Origin: Candidatus Rokubacteria bacterium 13_1_40CM_69_27
GTDB taxonomy: Bacteria; Methylomirabilota; Methylomirabilia; Rokubacteriales; CSP1-6
DNA: 62,856 nt
Assembly (NCBI GenBank): GCA_001917535.1
Contig: MNEF01000007.1
Location: 1 to 62,856, forward strand
Reading direction: 5' to 3'
The notes under the pieces are model-generated. The model ran no database searches and was not told the DNA's origin. It saw nothing but the letters and a program-made list of their open reading frames with translations. Within the stretch, counting starts at the first letter, position 1. Each line of letters begins with the position of its first letter. Made by a program: the position numbers and the translations under genes. Below, piece after piece: positions 20,429 to 29,560 of this stretch.

Positions 20429-22027
20429 CTAGAAGCCGAGCGCGACGCCGTCGCCGCGCGGATCGGCCCCGCCCATCAAGGTTCCGTCGCGCACGACGAC
20501 GCCGTGAGCGTGGCCCACCTTGTAGAAGAGCGCCGGCGCCGGCTTGACGTGGTGGCCCTTGCGCGCGAGCCCGGCGAACACGCGCGGCGGCACGCGGCTC
20601 TCGAGATTGATGGTGTCGGCGGGCTCGCCCGGCAGGAACGCGCCGATGAGGAACCGCGGCCGCTCGATCGCCTCCTGGATGTCCATGCCGTAATCGAGGA
20701 CGTTGGTCAGCACCTGGACATGGAACATGGCCTGGCCGTTGCCGCCCATGGTGGCAAAGCCCAGCAGGGGACGCTCGTCGCGGGTGACGATGGAGGCGAT
20801 CAGCGTGTGGAAGGGCCGCTTGCGGGGGGCGAAGACGCTCGGATGCGACGGCTCCACGCTGAAGTGCCGGCCACGGTTCTGGAGGACGACGCCCGCGCCC
20901 GGCGCCACCACGCCCGAACCAAAGGCATTGAAGAGGCTCTGAATGACGCTGATCACGTTGCCACGCCCGTCGGCCACGACGAACCCGGTGGTGTCGCCCT
21001 CGGGCTCGCCCGGCGCGTATGACCCGGCCTTCTTCGGATCGAACTCCCGGCGGCGCAGCGCCGCGTACGCCTTGTCGAGGAGCGATCCGACCGGCACCCG
21101 CGCGTGCTCGGGGTCACCGATCCAGCGGTCACGGTCGGCGTAGCTGAGCTTGACGACCTCGATGAGCAGGTGCAGGTGCTCGACCGAGTGGACGCGGTGG
21201 CGCGCGAGGGGGAAGCCCTCCAGCAGGTTGAATCCCAGCAGGGCGGCCAGGCCCTGGGTCGGCGGCGGCGTCTGGTAGATCATCCGGCCACGATACGTCG
21301 TCGCGATCGGCTCGCCCCACTCGCCGGCGTGGGCGGCCAGGTCGTCGGCCGTCAGAAAACCATCCCGCTCGAGCCGCCTGGCGATGGCCTCGGCGACTCG
21401 ACCCCGATAGAAGAGGTCGGGGCCCTCGACCGCGAGATCACGGAGCGTCCGCGCCAGATCGGGCTGGAGCAACAGCTCACCGAGGTCCGGCGCGCGGCCC
21501 TTGGGGCAGAAGATCCGCTGCCACTCCGGGTCCGGATTCTGGGGTTCCAGCTCGGCGATGGACTGGCTCACGTTGGAGGTGATGGGGAAGCCGCGCTCAG
21601 CGTAATGGATGGCCGGCCCCAGCAGCTCGGCGAGCGGGCGCGTGCCGAAGCGCTCGAGCAGCATCACCCAGCCGCGCACGCAGCCGGGCACGCTCACCGT
21701 GGCCGGGCCGAGCGTGGGCAGCCCCTCCATTCCCCGCCGGCGCAGCTCCGGGAGCCCCGCCCGCGAGCCCGACCGGCCGGCGCCGTTGAGGAAGTGCACG
21801 CGGCGCGTCGCCGCCTCGTAGTAGAGGCAGAAGATGTCGCCGCCCACACCACAGTTGTTCGGCTGCGTCACCGCCAGCACGGCGTTGGTGGCGACGGCGG
21901 CGTCGGCCGCGGTGCCGCCGGCCTTGAGCACCTCGACGCCGGCGAGCGTCGCCAGCGGATGGGCCGAGGCCACCATGCCGTCGTGGCCGAGGGCCACCGG
22001 GCGGTACGAATATCCGAGCTGGGGCAC
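20429..22027 (-). CDS. Gamma-glutamyltransferase family protein, apparently cytoplasmic
   Basis: A 532-aa Ntn-hydrolase. The N-terminal part has LKAGGTAADAAVATNAVLAVTQPNNCGVGGD; the autoprocessing nucleophile is the first Thr of DTTGFVVADGRGN (about residue 346), and the small subunit has PSPFHT-like KRPFHTLIASIV and GFATMGGNGQAMFHVQVL. No signal peptide is visible, unlike periplasmic GGTs, and TTHxxV is TTGFVV. It may be a cytoplasmic gamma-glutamyl hydrolase or acylase. Start is GTG 22027 with GGAGG eight bases upstream. It follows the PurM-like gene by four bases. Confidence 0.85.
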   Translation of the reverse strand: MPQLGYSYRPVALGHDGMVASAHPLATLAGVEVLKAGGTAADAAVATNAVLAVTQPNNCGVGGDIFCLYYEAATRRVHFLNGAGRSGSRAGLPELRRRGMEGLPTLGPATVSVPGCVRGWVMLLERFGTRPLAELLGPAIHYAERGFPITSNVSQSIAELEPQNPDPEWQRIFCPKGRAPDLGELLLQPDLARTLRDLAVEGPDLFYRGRVAEAIARRLERDGFLTADDLAAHAGEWGEPIATTYRGRMIYQTPPPTQGLAALLGFNLLEGFPLARHRVHSVEHLHLLIEVVKLSYADRDRWIGDPEHARVPVGSLLDKAYAALRRREFDPKKAGSYAPGEPEGDTTGFVVADGRGNVISVIQSLFNAFGSGVVAPGAGVVLQNRGRHFSVEPSHPSVFAPRKRPFHTLIASIVTRDERPLLGFATMGGNGQAMFHVQVLTNVLDYGMDIQEAIERPRFLIGAFLPGEPADTINLESRVPPRVFAGLARKGHHVKPAPALFYKVGHAHGVVVRDGTLMGGADPRGDGVALGF

Positions 22028-22031
22028 CGGG

Positions 22032-23051
22032 CTAACCTCCCGAGAAGAGCTTGGAGATCTCGTCCTGGGGAAAGACCGGCAGCGGCCGTTCCCCGGTTGC
22101 GTCCACGAGCACGACGCCGCGGTCCCGCGGGACGACCTGGCCGATGTAGTGGCTGTCGATCCCCTCGCGGGCGAGGGCGTGGATGACGATGGACGCGTCC
22201 GCGGGCCCCAGCGTCATCAGCAGGGCGCCGGAGGCGATCGTGCCCAGCGGATCGAGTCCGCAGGCGCGACACAGCTGGGCACCCTCGGGCAGCACGATGA
22301 TGCGCTCGCGATCGATGCGGAGGCCGACCCCCGCCGCCTCGGCCAGCTCCCAGAGCGCGGTGGCGATGCCGCCCTCCGTCGGATCGTGCATGGCGTGGAC
22401 CGTGGCCAGCTCGCAGGCGATCTCGGCCTCGGGCAGGACGCTGAGCCCCGGCGATTTCAGAAATGCCTTGGCCTTCCGGATGACGGAGGTGCCCACCCCC
22501 CGCGCCCGCAGCTCGGCCTCGCGCTCGCGAGCGATGATGGCGGCGCCCTCCAGCGGCACCCCCTTGGTCATGACGACGGCGTCACCGACCTGCGCCCCAC
22601 CCGTGGTGACGAGCTTGTCCTTGGCCACCTCTCCGAGCATGGTGCCGGCGACGATCGGACGGTCCAGGCCGTGGGTGATCTCGGTGTGGCCCCCGACGAG
22701 GGCGACGTCGAGCTCCTGGCAGGCCTCGGCCAGCTGATCGAGCAGCGCCGTCGCCGACTCCTCGGTCGTGCGGCCTTCGGGGAGCAGGAGCGTCGCCAGG
22801 AACCACCGGGGCCGGGCCCCGCGGACCGCGACGTCGTTGGCGTTGACCTGCAGCGCGTACCAAGCGACGTCATCGGCGGCGAAGGTGATCGGGTCGGTGG
22901 TGGCCACCAGGTAGCGGTCGCCCACGTCGATCACGGCCGCGTCCTCGCCGACGCGCGGGCCCACGACGACCCGGGGGTCCTTCACCGGGTGCTTGTCGAA
23001 GACCGCCTGCAGCGCCTGGGCGCGGAGCTTGCCAACCGGTAGGCAATTCAT
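22032..23051 (-). CDS. AIR synthase-related (PurM/HypE-like) protein
   Basis: A 339-aa ATP-binding protein of the PurM superfamily. The N-terminal domain has VGPRVGEDAAVIDVGDRYLVATTDPI and [27 protein letters not shown]; the C-terminal domain has LVGGHTEITHGLDRPIVAGTMLG and MHDPTEGGIATALWELAEAAGVGL. It is closest in layout to HypE-like stand-alone proteins but lacks the C-terminal Cys tail of true HypE. Substrate unknown. ATG 23051 was preferred over 23108 because the upstream extension would overlap the divergent ftcD start and has no homology. Confidence 0.75.
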   Translation of the reverse strand: MNCLPVGKLRAQALQAVFDKHPVKDPRVVVGPRVGEDAAVIDVGDRYLVATTDPITFAADDVAWYALQVNANDVAVRGARPRWFLATLLLPEGRTTEESATALLDQLAEACQELDVALVGGHTEITHGLDRPIVAGTMLGEVAKDKLVTTGGAQVGDAVVMTKGVPLEGAAIIAREREAELRARGVGTSVIRKAKAFLKSPGLSVLPEAEIACELATVHAMHDPTEGGIATALWELAEAAGVGLRIDRERIIVLPEGAQLCRACGLDPLGTIASGALLMTLGPADASIVIHALAREGIDSHYIGQVVPRDRGVVLVDATGERPLPVFPQDEISKLFSGG

Positions 23052-23076
23052 CGCGGTGACCCGTAGTATACCCGAC

Positions 23077-23985
23077 GTGCCCCGGCCCCTCATCGAGTGC
23101 GTCCCCAACGTCAGCGAGGGACGCGACCGCGCCCTGATCGAGCGCTTCGCCGCGACGCTCGGCGGGAAGCCCGGCGTGACGTTGATGAACGTCCACGCCG
23201 ACCCCGATCATCACCGCTCGGTCTTCTCCTTCCTCGGCCCGCTGGCGGCCGTGGAAGCCGCCGCGCTCGCGCTCGCCGACCGCGTGCTGGAGGCGATCGA
23301 CCTCCGCACGCACCACGGCATCCATCCCCGCATCGGCGCGCTCGACGTTCTGCCCTTCGTCCCCGTCGCCGAACTGTCGATGGCCGAGACCGTCGAGGTC
23401 GCACGTCGGGTCGGCCGGACGATCGCCGCGCGTCACCGTCTGCCCGTCTACTACTACGGGCAGGCCGCCATCGGACCGGGACGACGGCGGCTGCCCGACG
23501 CCCGGCGCGGAGGCTACGAGGGCCTCGCCGAGCGTTTGCGCGGCGCCGATCCACCCGACGACGGGCCCGGGCGCTTCGATCCCCGGGCGGGCGCAGTGCT
23601 GGTCGGCGCGCGCGATATCCTCGTCGCGTTCAACGTGTGGCTCGACGGGAGCGATCTCGACGCCGCCCGCGCCATCGCTCGCGCCGTCCGCGAATCGAGT
23701 GGCGGGCTGGCGGGGGTCCAGGCCATAGGACTCTGGCTGGCCAGCCGCGGGATCGCCCAGGTCTCGATGAACCTCCTCGACTACCGCGCGACGCCGATCC
23801 CGGTCGCGTTCGACCGCGTGAAGGACGAGGCCGGCCGGCGGGGAATCGGCGTGCGCCGCAGCGAGCTCGTCGGCGTGGCGCCGCGGGCGGCCTTCCGGGG
23901 TCGCTCGCCCGCGAGCGTGGGCCTACCCGACTTCACCTTTGATCTGCTGCTGGACTCGTACCTCGAGCCGGCCTCAGGCCAGTAG
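23077..23985 (+). CDS. ftcD: Glutamate formimidoyltransferase
   Basis: A 302-aa protein, the formiminotransferase part only (no cyclodeaminase domain). The family opening LIECVPNVSEGRDRALIERF is followed by LMNVHADPDHHRSVFSFLG with the His pair of the active site, DLRTHHGIHPRIGALDVLPFVPV and YYYGQAAIGPGRRRLPDARRGGYEGL. It transfers formimino groups from formiminoglutamate to tetrahydrofolate in histidine breakdown. GTG 23077 is used because the conserved sequence starts four residues later. The 3' end overlaps the convergent broken gene by about 12 bp. Confidence 0.9.
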   Translation: MPRPLIECVPNVSEGRDRALIERFAATLGGKPGVTLMNVHADPDHHRSVFSFLGPLAAVEAAALALADRVLEAIDLRTHHGIHPRIGALDVLPFVPVAELSMAETVEVARRVGRTIAARHRLPVYYYGQAAIGPGRRRLPDARRGGYEGLAERLRGADPPDDGPGRFDPRAGAVLVGARDILVAFNVWLDGSDLDAARAIARAVRESSGGLAGVQAIGLWLASRGIAQVSMNLLDYRATPIPVAFDRVKDEAGRRGIGVRRSELVGVAPRAAFRGRSPASVGLPDFTFDLLLDSYLEPASGQ

Positions 23986-24446
23986 CTTCAGGAGATCGGC
24001 GGTCAGGTCAAAGAGCTGGGCGCAACCCGTCGGGCCGCCGAGGAGGGTGCCGATCCGCTTGCGCCGGTGGCCAGATCGACCTCACAGGTGATCTCGAAGC
24101 CGCGGACGTCTGGCCCCGGCCTCGCTCGAGCCGCGCGAGCTGGTGGCGCACAGCCGCGCGATCTCGATGGCCGCGTCTACGACCAGCGCGGCGCCGTCGC
24201 CCGCGCCCGTTGCCTCCGCCACGCGCCGCCCGAACCCCGCCACCATCCGGGCGCCGGCCAGCGTCTCGACGCCGGGCACGGCCTCGGGCGCGACCGGGCC
24301 CCCGAGCACGCGGCAGCGCGCCGCGCGGATCTCGTACGCCGGCGAGGGCGCGGCGATCGCCGCCAGCTCGACGGTCCACCCTCCATGACGCGCTCGTAGC
24401 GGTCGCGCCCCCGGAGCACCCGCGGGTCGAGCCCGGACGCGGTCAC
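23974..24446 (-). pseudogene. Frameshifted small gene of unknown function
   Basis: Coding-like sequence is spread over three frames. GTG 24446 starts VTASGLDPRVLRGRDRYERVMEG; a shift near 24380 leads to WTVELAAIAAPSPAYEIRAA, GPVAPEAVPGVETLAGARMV and GAALVVDAAIEIARLC; further shifts give DVRGFEITCEVDLATG and finally RIGTLLGGPTGCAQLFDLTADLLKLLA before the stop at 23974-23976. Repairing about three one-base indels would restore a protein of about 155 aa. There is a weak resemblance to DUF2889 proteins; identity uncertain. The GTG overlaps the YHS-gene stop by four bases, so it was once part of the copper operon transcript. Confidence 0.6.
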
Positions 24447-24592
24447 TTCTTGCCGAGATACGTGTCGGGCTCGCGGTCGAACTTCTGCTTGCAGTTCACG
24501 GCGCAGAAGTAATAGGTCTGCCCCCGATACGTGGACTGCGCCGCCGCCTTGGCGGGCTCCACGGTCATCTTGCAGACGGGATCGACGGCCAT
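24443..24592 (-). CDS. YHS domain protein
   Basis: A 49-aa protein, essentially one YHS domain: DPVCKMTVEPAKAAAQSTYRG, then QTYYFCAVNCKQKF with the Cys-x3-Cys pair, ending DTYLGKK. YHS domains often accompany copper P-type ATPases and are thought to bind or hand over metal. Start ATG 24592 has AGGAGTGGC just upstream. It is 11 bases downstream of copA in the same direction. Confidence 0.85.
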   Translation of the reverse strand: MAVDPVCKMTVEPAKAAAQSTYRGQTYYFCAVNCKQKFDREPDTYLGKK

Positions 24593-24603
24593 GCCACTCC
24601 TCC

Positions 24604-26832
24604 TCAGCTGGCCGGTCGCCAGCGCTTGAGCCTCAGGCTGTTGGTGACGACGGAGACCGAGGAAAACGCCATCGCCGCCCCGGCGAGGATGGGCGACAGC
24701 AACACGCCCCCCAGCGGGTAGAGGACGCCCGCCGCGACGGGGATCAGGATCACGTTGTAGCCGAAGGCCCAGACGAGATTCTCCTTGATGATGTGGATCG
24801 TCCGGCGCGAGAGCTGCACCGCCGCCACCACGCCCCGCAAATCGCCGCTCATCAGCGTGACGTCCGCCGCCTCGATGGCGACGTCGGTGCCCGCGCCCAT
24901 CGCGATGCCGACGTCGGCCCGGGCCAGCGCCGGCGCGTCGTTGATGCCGTCGCCGACCATCGCCACCAGGTGGCCCTCCTCGCGCAGCCTCTTCACCTCG
25001 CTCGCCTTGTCCTCCGGCAGCACCTCGGCCAGCACGCGATCGACGCCCCCCTGGCGGGCGATCGCCTCCGCCGTCCCCCGGTTGTCGCCCGTGAGCATCA
25101 CCACGCCGACGCCGAGGGCCTTGAGCCGGGCGACCGTGGCGGCCGCCTCGGGCTTGAGGACGTCGGCCGCGGCGATGAGCGCCTCCAGACGCCCGGCGAA
25201 GGCCAGGTACATGACCGTCTTGCCCTCGGCCTGGAGGAGAGCCGCCCGCGCGGCCAGCGGCGTCACGTCGATCCCGCGCGCGTCCATCAGCGCGCGGTTG
25301 CCGAGGAGCACGCGCCCGTCGGGGGCCAGGGCGTCGACCCCCTGGCCCGGCACCGTGTTGAACTCGGCGATCGGCGGCAGCGCGACCCCGCGCTCCTTCG
25401 CCCGCCGCACGATCGCCTCGCCCAGCGGATGCTCGGAGCCCTGCTCGGCGGCGGCGGCCAGCGCCAGCGCCTCGTCCTCGCTCCCGCCGGGCACGGGGAC
25501 GACGTCGGTCACCTCGGGCCGGCCCACCGTGAGGGTGCCCGTCTTGTCGAAAACCATGGTGTCGACCCGGTGCAGCAGCTCGAGCGCAGCGGCGCTCTTG
25601 ATCAACACGCCGTGCTCGGCGCCCTTGCCGGTGCCGACCATGATCGCCGTCGGCGTGGCCAGGCCCATCGCGCACGGACAGGCGATGACGAGGACGGCGA
25701 CGGCGGTGGTGAGCGCCATGAGCAGGCGCGGCTCGGGCCCGAAAAAGAACCAGGCGGAGAAGGTGAGCGCGGCGACGACGAGGACGATGGGCACGAAGAC
25801 GGCGGCCACACGATCGGCCAGCCGCTGGATCGGCGCCCGCGAGCCCTGAGCCTCCTGGACCAGATGGATGATGCGGGCCAGCGTCGTCTCGCGGCCGACG
25901 GCCGTCGCGCGGAACACGAAGCTCCCCGTGCGGTTGACGGTCCCGGCCGCGACCTTCGCCGGCGGCCGCTTCTCCACGGGCAGGCTCTCGCCGGTCAACA
26001 TGGACTCGTCCACGGTCGAGGCACCCTCCACGATGACGCCGTCCACCGGAATGCGCTCGCCGGGCCGGATGCGGATCAGATCGCCGACCAGCACCTGCTC
26101 GGTGGGCACGTCCATATCCTGGCCGTCGCGGATGACCCGCGCCGTCCGGGGGGCCAGGCCCAGGAGGCGCCGGATCGCCTCCGACGTGCGCCCGCGCGCC
26201 CGCGCCTCCAGCCACCGGCCGAGCACGACCAGCGTGATGACCACGGCGCCCGTCTCGTAGTACGTCATCCCGCCCACGTCCATGAACGCGTGGGGCCACA
26301 GCGTGACGGCCACGCTGAAGAAGTACGCCGCGTTGGTGCCGATCGACACCAGCGTGGACATGCTGGCGTTCCGGTAGCGGAGATCGCGCAGGAAGCCGCG
26401 GTGGAACTGGGCGCCGACCCAGAACTGCACCGGCGTCGACAGGGTGAGCAGCAGCCACGGGTTCCGCAGCCACGCCGGCGCCCACGGAACGACGTCGGCC
26501 ATGCCGCCGATGAGGACGGGCAGGGACAACACCGCGCCCACGATGACCTTGGTGCGCAACGCGCGCTGCTCGCCCTCGCGGGCGCGCCGCTCGTCATCCA
26601 CACCGTCCATCGTCGCTGCGGTCGGCTCCACCAGTTCGTAGCCGGCGGCCTCTACGGCCCGCTGCAACGCGGCGACGTCGGCCTGGGCCGGGTCGAAGAT
26701 GATGGTGGCCCGCTCGGTGGCGAGGTTGACGGCGGCCTCGCTCACCCCGAGGACCGACGCCAGCGCGCCTTCGACCTTGCCGACACACGCGGCGCAATGC
26801 ATGCCGCGCACCGGGAACGTCATGCGCTCCAT
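24604..26832 (-). CDS. copA: Copper-translocating P-type ATPase
   Basis: A 742-aa P1B-1 ATPase exporting Cu(I). The N-terminal heavy-metal-associated domain has [15 protein letters not shown]; membrane helices follow (e.g. [37 protein letters not shown]), then the actuator loop [10 protein letters not shown], the channel motif [14 protein letters not shown] (Cys-Pro-Cys), phosphorylation site [10 protein letters not shown], the HP motif [10 protein letters not shown] and [24 protein letters not shown]-terminal membrane pair ends with [11 protein letters not shown] 26832 is chosen ([12 protein letters not shown]); a second ATG lies three codons later. Eight bases after csoR and 11 before the YHS gene. 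Confidence 0.95.
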   Translation of the reverse strand: MERMTFPVRGMHCAACVGKVEGALASVLGVSEAAVNLATERATIIFDPAQADVAALQRAVEAAGYELVEPTAATMDGVDDERRAREGEQRALRTKVIVGAVLSLPVLIGGMADVVPWAPAWLRNPWLLLTLSTPVQFWVGAQFHRGFLRDLRYRNASMSTLVSIGTNAAYFFSVAVTLWPHAFMDVGGMTYYETGAVVITLVVLGRWLEARARGRTSEAIRRLLGLAPRTARVIRDGQDMDVPTEQVLVGDLIRIRPGERIPVDGVIVEGASTVDESMLTGESLPVEKRPPAKVAAGTVNRTGSFVFRATAVGRETTLARIIHLVQEAQGSRAPIQRLADRVAAVFVPIVLVVAALTFSAWFFFGPEPRLLMALTTAVAVLVIACPCAMGLATPTAIMVGTGKGAEHGVLIKSAAALELLHRVDTMVFDKTGTLTVGRPEVTDVVPVPGGSEDEALALAAAAEQGSEHPLGEAIVRRAKERGVALPPIAEFNTVPGQGVDALAPDGRVLLGNRALMDARGIDVTPLAARAALLQAEGKTVMYLAFAGRLEALIAAADVLKPEAAATVARLKALGVGVVMLTGDNRGTAEAIARQGGVDRVLAEVLPEDKASEVKRLREEGHLVAMVGDGINDAPALARADVGIAMGAGTDVAIEAADVTLMSGDLRGVVAAVQLSRRTIHIIKENLVWAFGYNVILIPVAAGVLYPLGGVLLSPILAGAAMAFSSVSVVTNSLRLKRWRPAS

Positions 26833-26840
26833 GTCCAGCC

Positions 26841-27122
26841 TCACTTCCCTCCGAAGCGCGAAAAGACGTCCAGAAGCTCGTCCATCTTGCGCTGCCGCTC
26901 GCCCTTCGATCCGGACCTGAACGCGTCGGCGACACACGACTCGATGTGCCGTCCCACCAGCAGCTTCTGGACCTGCTCGAGGGCCCCTTGCACCGCCGAG
27001 ATCTGCAGCAGGACGTCCACGCAGTAGGCGTCGGCGGCGATCATCCGCTGCAGCCCCTGCACCTGGCCCTCGATACGCCGCAGCCGTCCCCGCGCCTTGG
27101 TCTTCGTCGTCCCGTCGATCAT
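26841..27122 (-). CDS. csoR: CsoR-type copper-sensing repressor
   Basis: A 93-aa DUF156 protein. [18 protein letters not shown] is the first helix; the Cu(I)-binding Cys-His-Cys set is visible as [11 protein letters not shown] and SCV. It releases its operator when Cu(I) binds. It is the first gene of csoR-copA-YHS and a matching dyad lies 29 bases upstream of its start, so autoregulation is expected. Confidence 0.92.
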   Translation of the reverse strand: MIDGTTKTKARGRLRRIEGQVQGLQRMIAADAYCVDVLLQISAVQGALEQVQKLLVGRHIESCVADAFRSGSKGERQRKMDELLDVFSRFGGK

Positions 27123-27150
27123 GTCACCCCCACCCGGCCCGCTCGCCCAT

Positions 27151-27167
27151 ATACCCTATGGGGGTAT
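27151..27167. promoter_or_regulatory. CsoR operator
   Basis: ATACCC-N5-GGGTAT, a perfect 6-5-6 dyad with the G/C-run and TA ends known for CsoR operators, 29 bp upstream of the csoR start. It should repress csoR-copA-YHS until copper rises. Confidence 0.85.
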
Positions 27168-27208
27168 TATGGGCCCCGACCCCGGCCCGGTCAAGCTCCC
27201 CTTGGCGC

Positions 27209-27622
27209 TCAGAGCTCGAAGAGCAGTTGCTGCTCGGCGGAGGAGTCGGTGGCGCGGGGCCGGCGCGGCCGGCCCTTCGAGTGCCGGCTCCGCCGGCGCA
27301 ACCCCTTCCTGGGGAAGGCCTCGGAGGGGGCCGCCGAGGCCCCCTCCGACGAGGACGGGGGGCGACGCCCCCCTCCGAGCTTCTTCCAGCCCTTCTGGTG
27401 GGCGATGCGATCGCCCTGCTTGATCACTAGCAGGTCGACCAGGCGGGCCAGCGGGTTCCGCAGGAGCACGAGGTACTTCTCCCAGTAGCGCGGCGAGAGC
27501 GCCAGCGTCCGCATCTGGTCGACGGCCAGCGTCAGCGCCGCGCGGTCCCCCTTCCTGGCGGCGGCGCGGAGCTCGCCGAGGATCCTGCCCCTCGACAGCC
27601 GTGAGGGCCGCGGGGAGCTCAT
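27209..27622 (-). CDS. Hypothetical protein, C-terminus made by a palindromic repeat
   Basis: A 137-aa reading frame. Residues about 12-82 look like a real helical domain (LGELRAAARKGDRAALTLAV, PRYWEKYLVLLRNPLARLVD, IKQGDRIAHQKGWKKLG). From about residue 83 the sequence becomes Arg/Ser/Pro-rich because it is read from the repeat at 27276-27378, with a short tail SSAEQQLLFEL after it. The ATG directly abuts the TGA of the upstream fragment (TGAATG). Family not recognised. Confidence 0.5.
   Translation of the reverse strand: MSSPRPSRLSRGRILGELRAAARKGDRAALTLAVDQMRTLALSPRYWEKYLVLLRNPLARLVDLLVIKQGDRIAHQKGWKKLGGGRRPPSSSEGASAAPSEAFPRKGLRRRSRHSKGRPRRPRATDSSAEQQLLFEL
27276..27378. repeat. Multi-hairpin palindromic repeat inside a gene
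   Basis: The element reads TTCGAG, hairpin GCCGG/CCGGC, CGCAA, CTGGGGAAGG, then GGAGGGGGCC-gccga-GGCCCCCTCC, followed by a third hairpin GGGGGGC-gac-GCCCCCC (27357-27373). The order TTCGAG, short GC hairpin, CGCAA, CTGGGG-x-AGG, CGGA, poly-G/poly-C hairpin is the same as at 50140-50202. REP-like family member. Confidence 0.65.
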
Positions 27623-27762
27623 TCAGGGCTTGCCGCTGAGCTCGCGGCGCAGCAGGCCGGCGGCTTCCACCATCGAGCGCAGCTTGGAGACGGCCACCCA
27701 CCGCGGCGTCTCCCAGAGCCCACAGTCACCGTCGTCGGCAGCAGTGGCAGCTCCCGGGCCAT
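27623..27762 (-). pseudogene. Small frameshifted fragment, possibly of a MetE-like gene
   Basis: ATG 27762 opens MARELPLLPTTVTVGS, resembling the N-terminus of cobalamin-independent methionine synthase-like proteins (LPTTVVGSYP...). A one-base shift leads to GLWETPRWVAVSKLRSMVEAAGLLRRELSGKP and a TGA directly before the next gene's ATG. Total length is not a multiple of three. It is at most the first 45 residues of that family. Identity is tentative. Confidence 0.35.
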
Positions 27763-27839
27763 GCTGCCGGGATGCTACCACGGCCCAAGGCGCCCCGGCC
27801 GCCCGCCAATGCGCTCCCGATCCACGTGCGCGGGCGTCG

Positions 27840-27968
27840 ACGGGAGCGAGGCGGGGGCCATTCCAAGACCCGTAGCTTCTGGGGGTCGAGGGAGCCGCCA
27901 AGTAGGGGGCGCGTGGGCAACGCATCGTGGATAGCGTGGTCTTGGAGTGGCCCCCGCCGCGCTCCCGT
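27840..27968. repeat. Long inverted repeat, MITE-like or large hairpin
   Basis: Two 30-bp arms, 27841-27870 and 27938-27967, are inverted copies with two differences (28/30), separated by 67 bp. The arms begin CGGGAGCG and end CCAAGACC. The element starts eight bases past the rng stop on the minus strand. It could be a non-autonomous transposable element with 30-bp ends or a large hairpin ending the cell-shape operon transcript. No coding sequence of its own is seen. Confidence 0.7.
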
Positions 27969-27975
27969 ATGCCGC

Positions 27976-29505
27976 TCAACGCACGTGGATCTCGTACTCC
28001 TCGCGGCTCGGCCGGCCGGTGGCGGGCTGGACGGTGACCTTCACGTCGAGCGTCCGGGACACCCGCTGGAGGGCGTCGCGGGCGTCGCCTTCGAGGTAGG
28101 CGGCCAGCTCGGGGTGAACGCGCACCACGATCTCACGCGCCTCCGACTCGGCGACCTTGGCCGGCATCGCCCGGAAGATCTCGGCGGCCAGCGTGGCGTC
28201 GGACTTGGTCACGCCGGCCCCCTTGCAGGCCGGGCACGGCACGGTGAGCAGCGATCGGAGATCCTGGCGCACGCGCTTGCGCGTCATCTCCACCAGGCCC
28301 AGCTCGGAGATCTCCAGCACGTTGGTCCGCGCCTTGTCCTCGGCCAGCGCCCGCGTGAGCGCGCGGTACACCTGCTCGCGGTGCTCGGGCACGTCCATGT
28401 CGATGAAGTCGATGATGATGAGGCCGCCGAGATCGCGCAGGCGGATCTGGCGCACGACCTCGCCGACCGCTTCCAGATTAATCTTCAGTACGGTCTGCTC
28501 GAAGTCGCGCTTGCCGACGTACTTGCCGGTGTTGACGTCGATCGACACCAGCGCCTCGGTGTGATCGATGACGATGTAGCCGCCGGACTTGAGCCAGACC
28601 CGGCGGCGCAGGGCCTTTTCGATCTCCTTTTCGACTCCGAACGCCTCGAAGAGCGGCGTCCGCCCCTCGTGCAACTTCACGCGCTCGGCCAGCGCCGGCA
28701 CCAGCGCCTGCACGTCGCGCCTGCACTTGTCGTAGACCTCGCGGCTGTCGACCAGGAACTCGTCGACGTCGGGCGACAGCAGGTCGCGGACCACGCGGAA
28801 GGTCAGGTCCATCTCCTCGTGCAGGACCGCCGGGGCCGTGGCCTGCTCGGAGCGCGTCTGGATCTGCGACCAGAGGCGGCCCAGGAACTCCACGTCGGCG
28901 GCGAATTCCGCCTCGCCCCGCCCTTCCGCGTTGGTGCGGACGATGAACCCACCCGGAGCGGGGTTCAGGCTGCGCAGGAGCGCGCGCAGCCGGTCGCGCT
29001 CGTGCTCGTCACGGATGCGGCGCGACACGCCGATATGCCGCGTGTGCGGCATGTATACGAGATACCGGCCGGGCAGCGAGACGAACGACGTGACCCGAGC
29101 GCCCTTGGTACCCAGCGATTCTTTGGCGACCTGGACAAGAACTTCCTGGCCCTTCCGCAATATCTCTTCGAGGGGGGGCCGCGCCTCGCGCTTGGGCTCG
29201 ACCTCGTCGAGATCGACGTCGGCCACATCGGCGTCCTCCTCGCTGCCGCCCAGCATCTCGCGGGCGTAGTCGCCGAGGTTGGCCATGTAGTCGCCGGCGT
29301 AGAGGAAGGCGTCCTTGGAGAGGCCGATGTCGACGAACGCCGCCTGCATGCCCGGCAGGACGTTCGTCACGACACCCTTATAAACGCTCCCGACGATCGA
29401 GCGGCGCGAGTGCCGCTCGAGATAGAGCTCGGTGAGGAGGGCGCCCTCCAGCACCGCCACTCGAGTCTCGGTGAACCCGGCGTTGACCAGAATGCGTTTG
29501 CCCAC
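27976..29505 (-). CDS. rng: Ribonuclease G (Rne/Rng family)
   Basis: A 509-aa endoribonuclease of the RNase E/G family. It has an S1 domain near residues 38-130 (VGSVYKGVVTNVLPGMQAAFVDIG), VSRRIRDEHERDRL, the catalytic region GGYIVIDHTEALVSIDVNTG and GGLIIIDFIDMD with the metal-binding Asp residues, and the Zn-link Cys-x2-Cys (VPCPACKGAGV). Length fits RNase G rather than RNase E. It is the last gene of mreBCD-mrdA-rodA-rng, a classic location for rng (cafA). It acts in rRNA maturation and mRNA decay. Confidence 0.95.
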   Translation of the reverse strand: MGKRILVNAGFTETRVAVLEGALLTELYLERHSRRSIVGSVYKGVVTNVLPGMQAAFVDIGLSKDAFLYAGDYMANLGDYAREMLGGSEEDADVADVDLDEVEPKREARPPLEEILRKGQEVLVQVAKESLGTKGARVTSFVSLPGRYLVYMPHTRHIGVSRRIRDEHERDRLRALLRSLNPAPGGFIVRTNAEGRGEAEFAADVEFLGRLWSQIQTRSEQATAPAVLHEEMDLTFRVVRDLLSPDVDEFLVDSREVYDKCRRDVQALVPALAERVKLHEGRTPLFEAFGVEKEIEKALRRRVWLKSGGYIVIDHTEALVSIDVNTGKYVGKRDFEQTVLKINLEAVGEVVRQIRLRDLGGLIIIDFIDMDVPEHREQVYRALTRALAEDKARTNVLEISELGLVEMTRKRVRQDLRSLLTVPCPACKGAGVTKSDATLAAEIFRAMPAKVAESEAREIVVRVHPELAAYLEGDARDALQRVSRTLDVKVTVQPATGRPSREEYEIHVR

Positions 29506-29560
29506 GGCAGCACCTCGCCGGCACAGCGGATCGCGGGCGTCGTCGACCGCACGCCATGCC

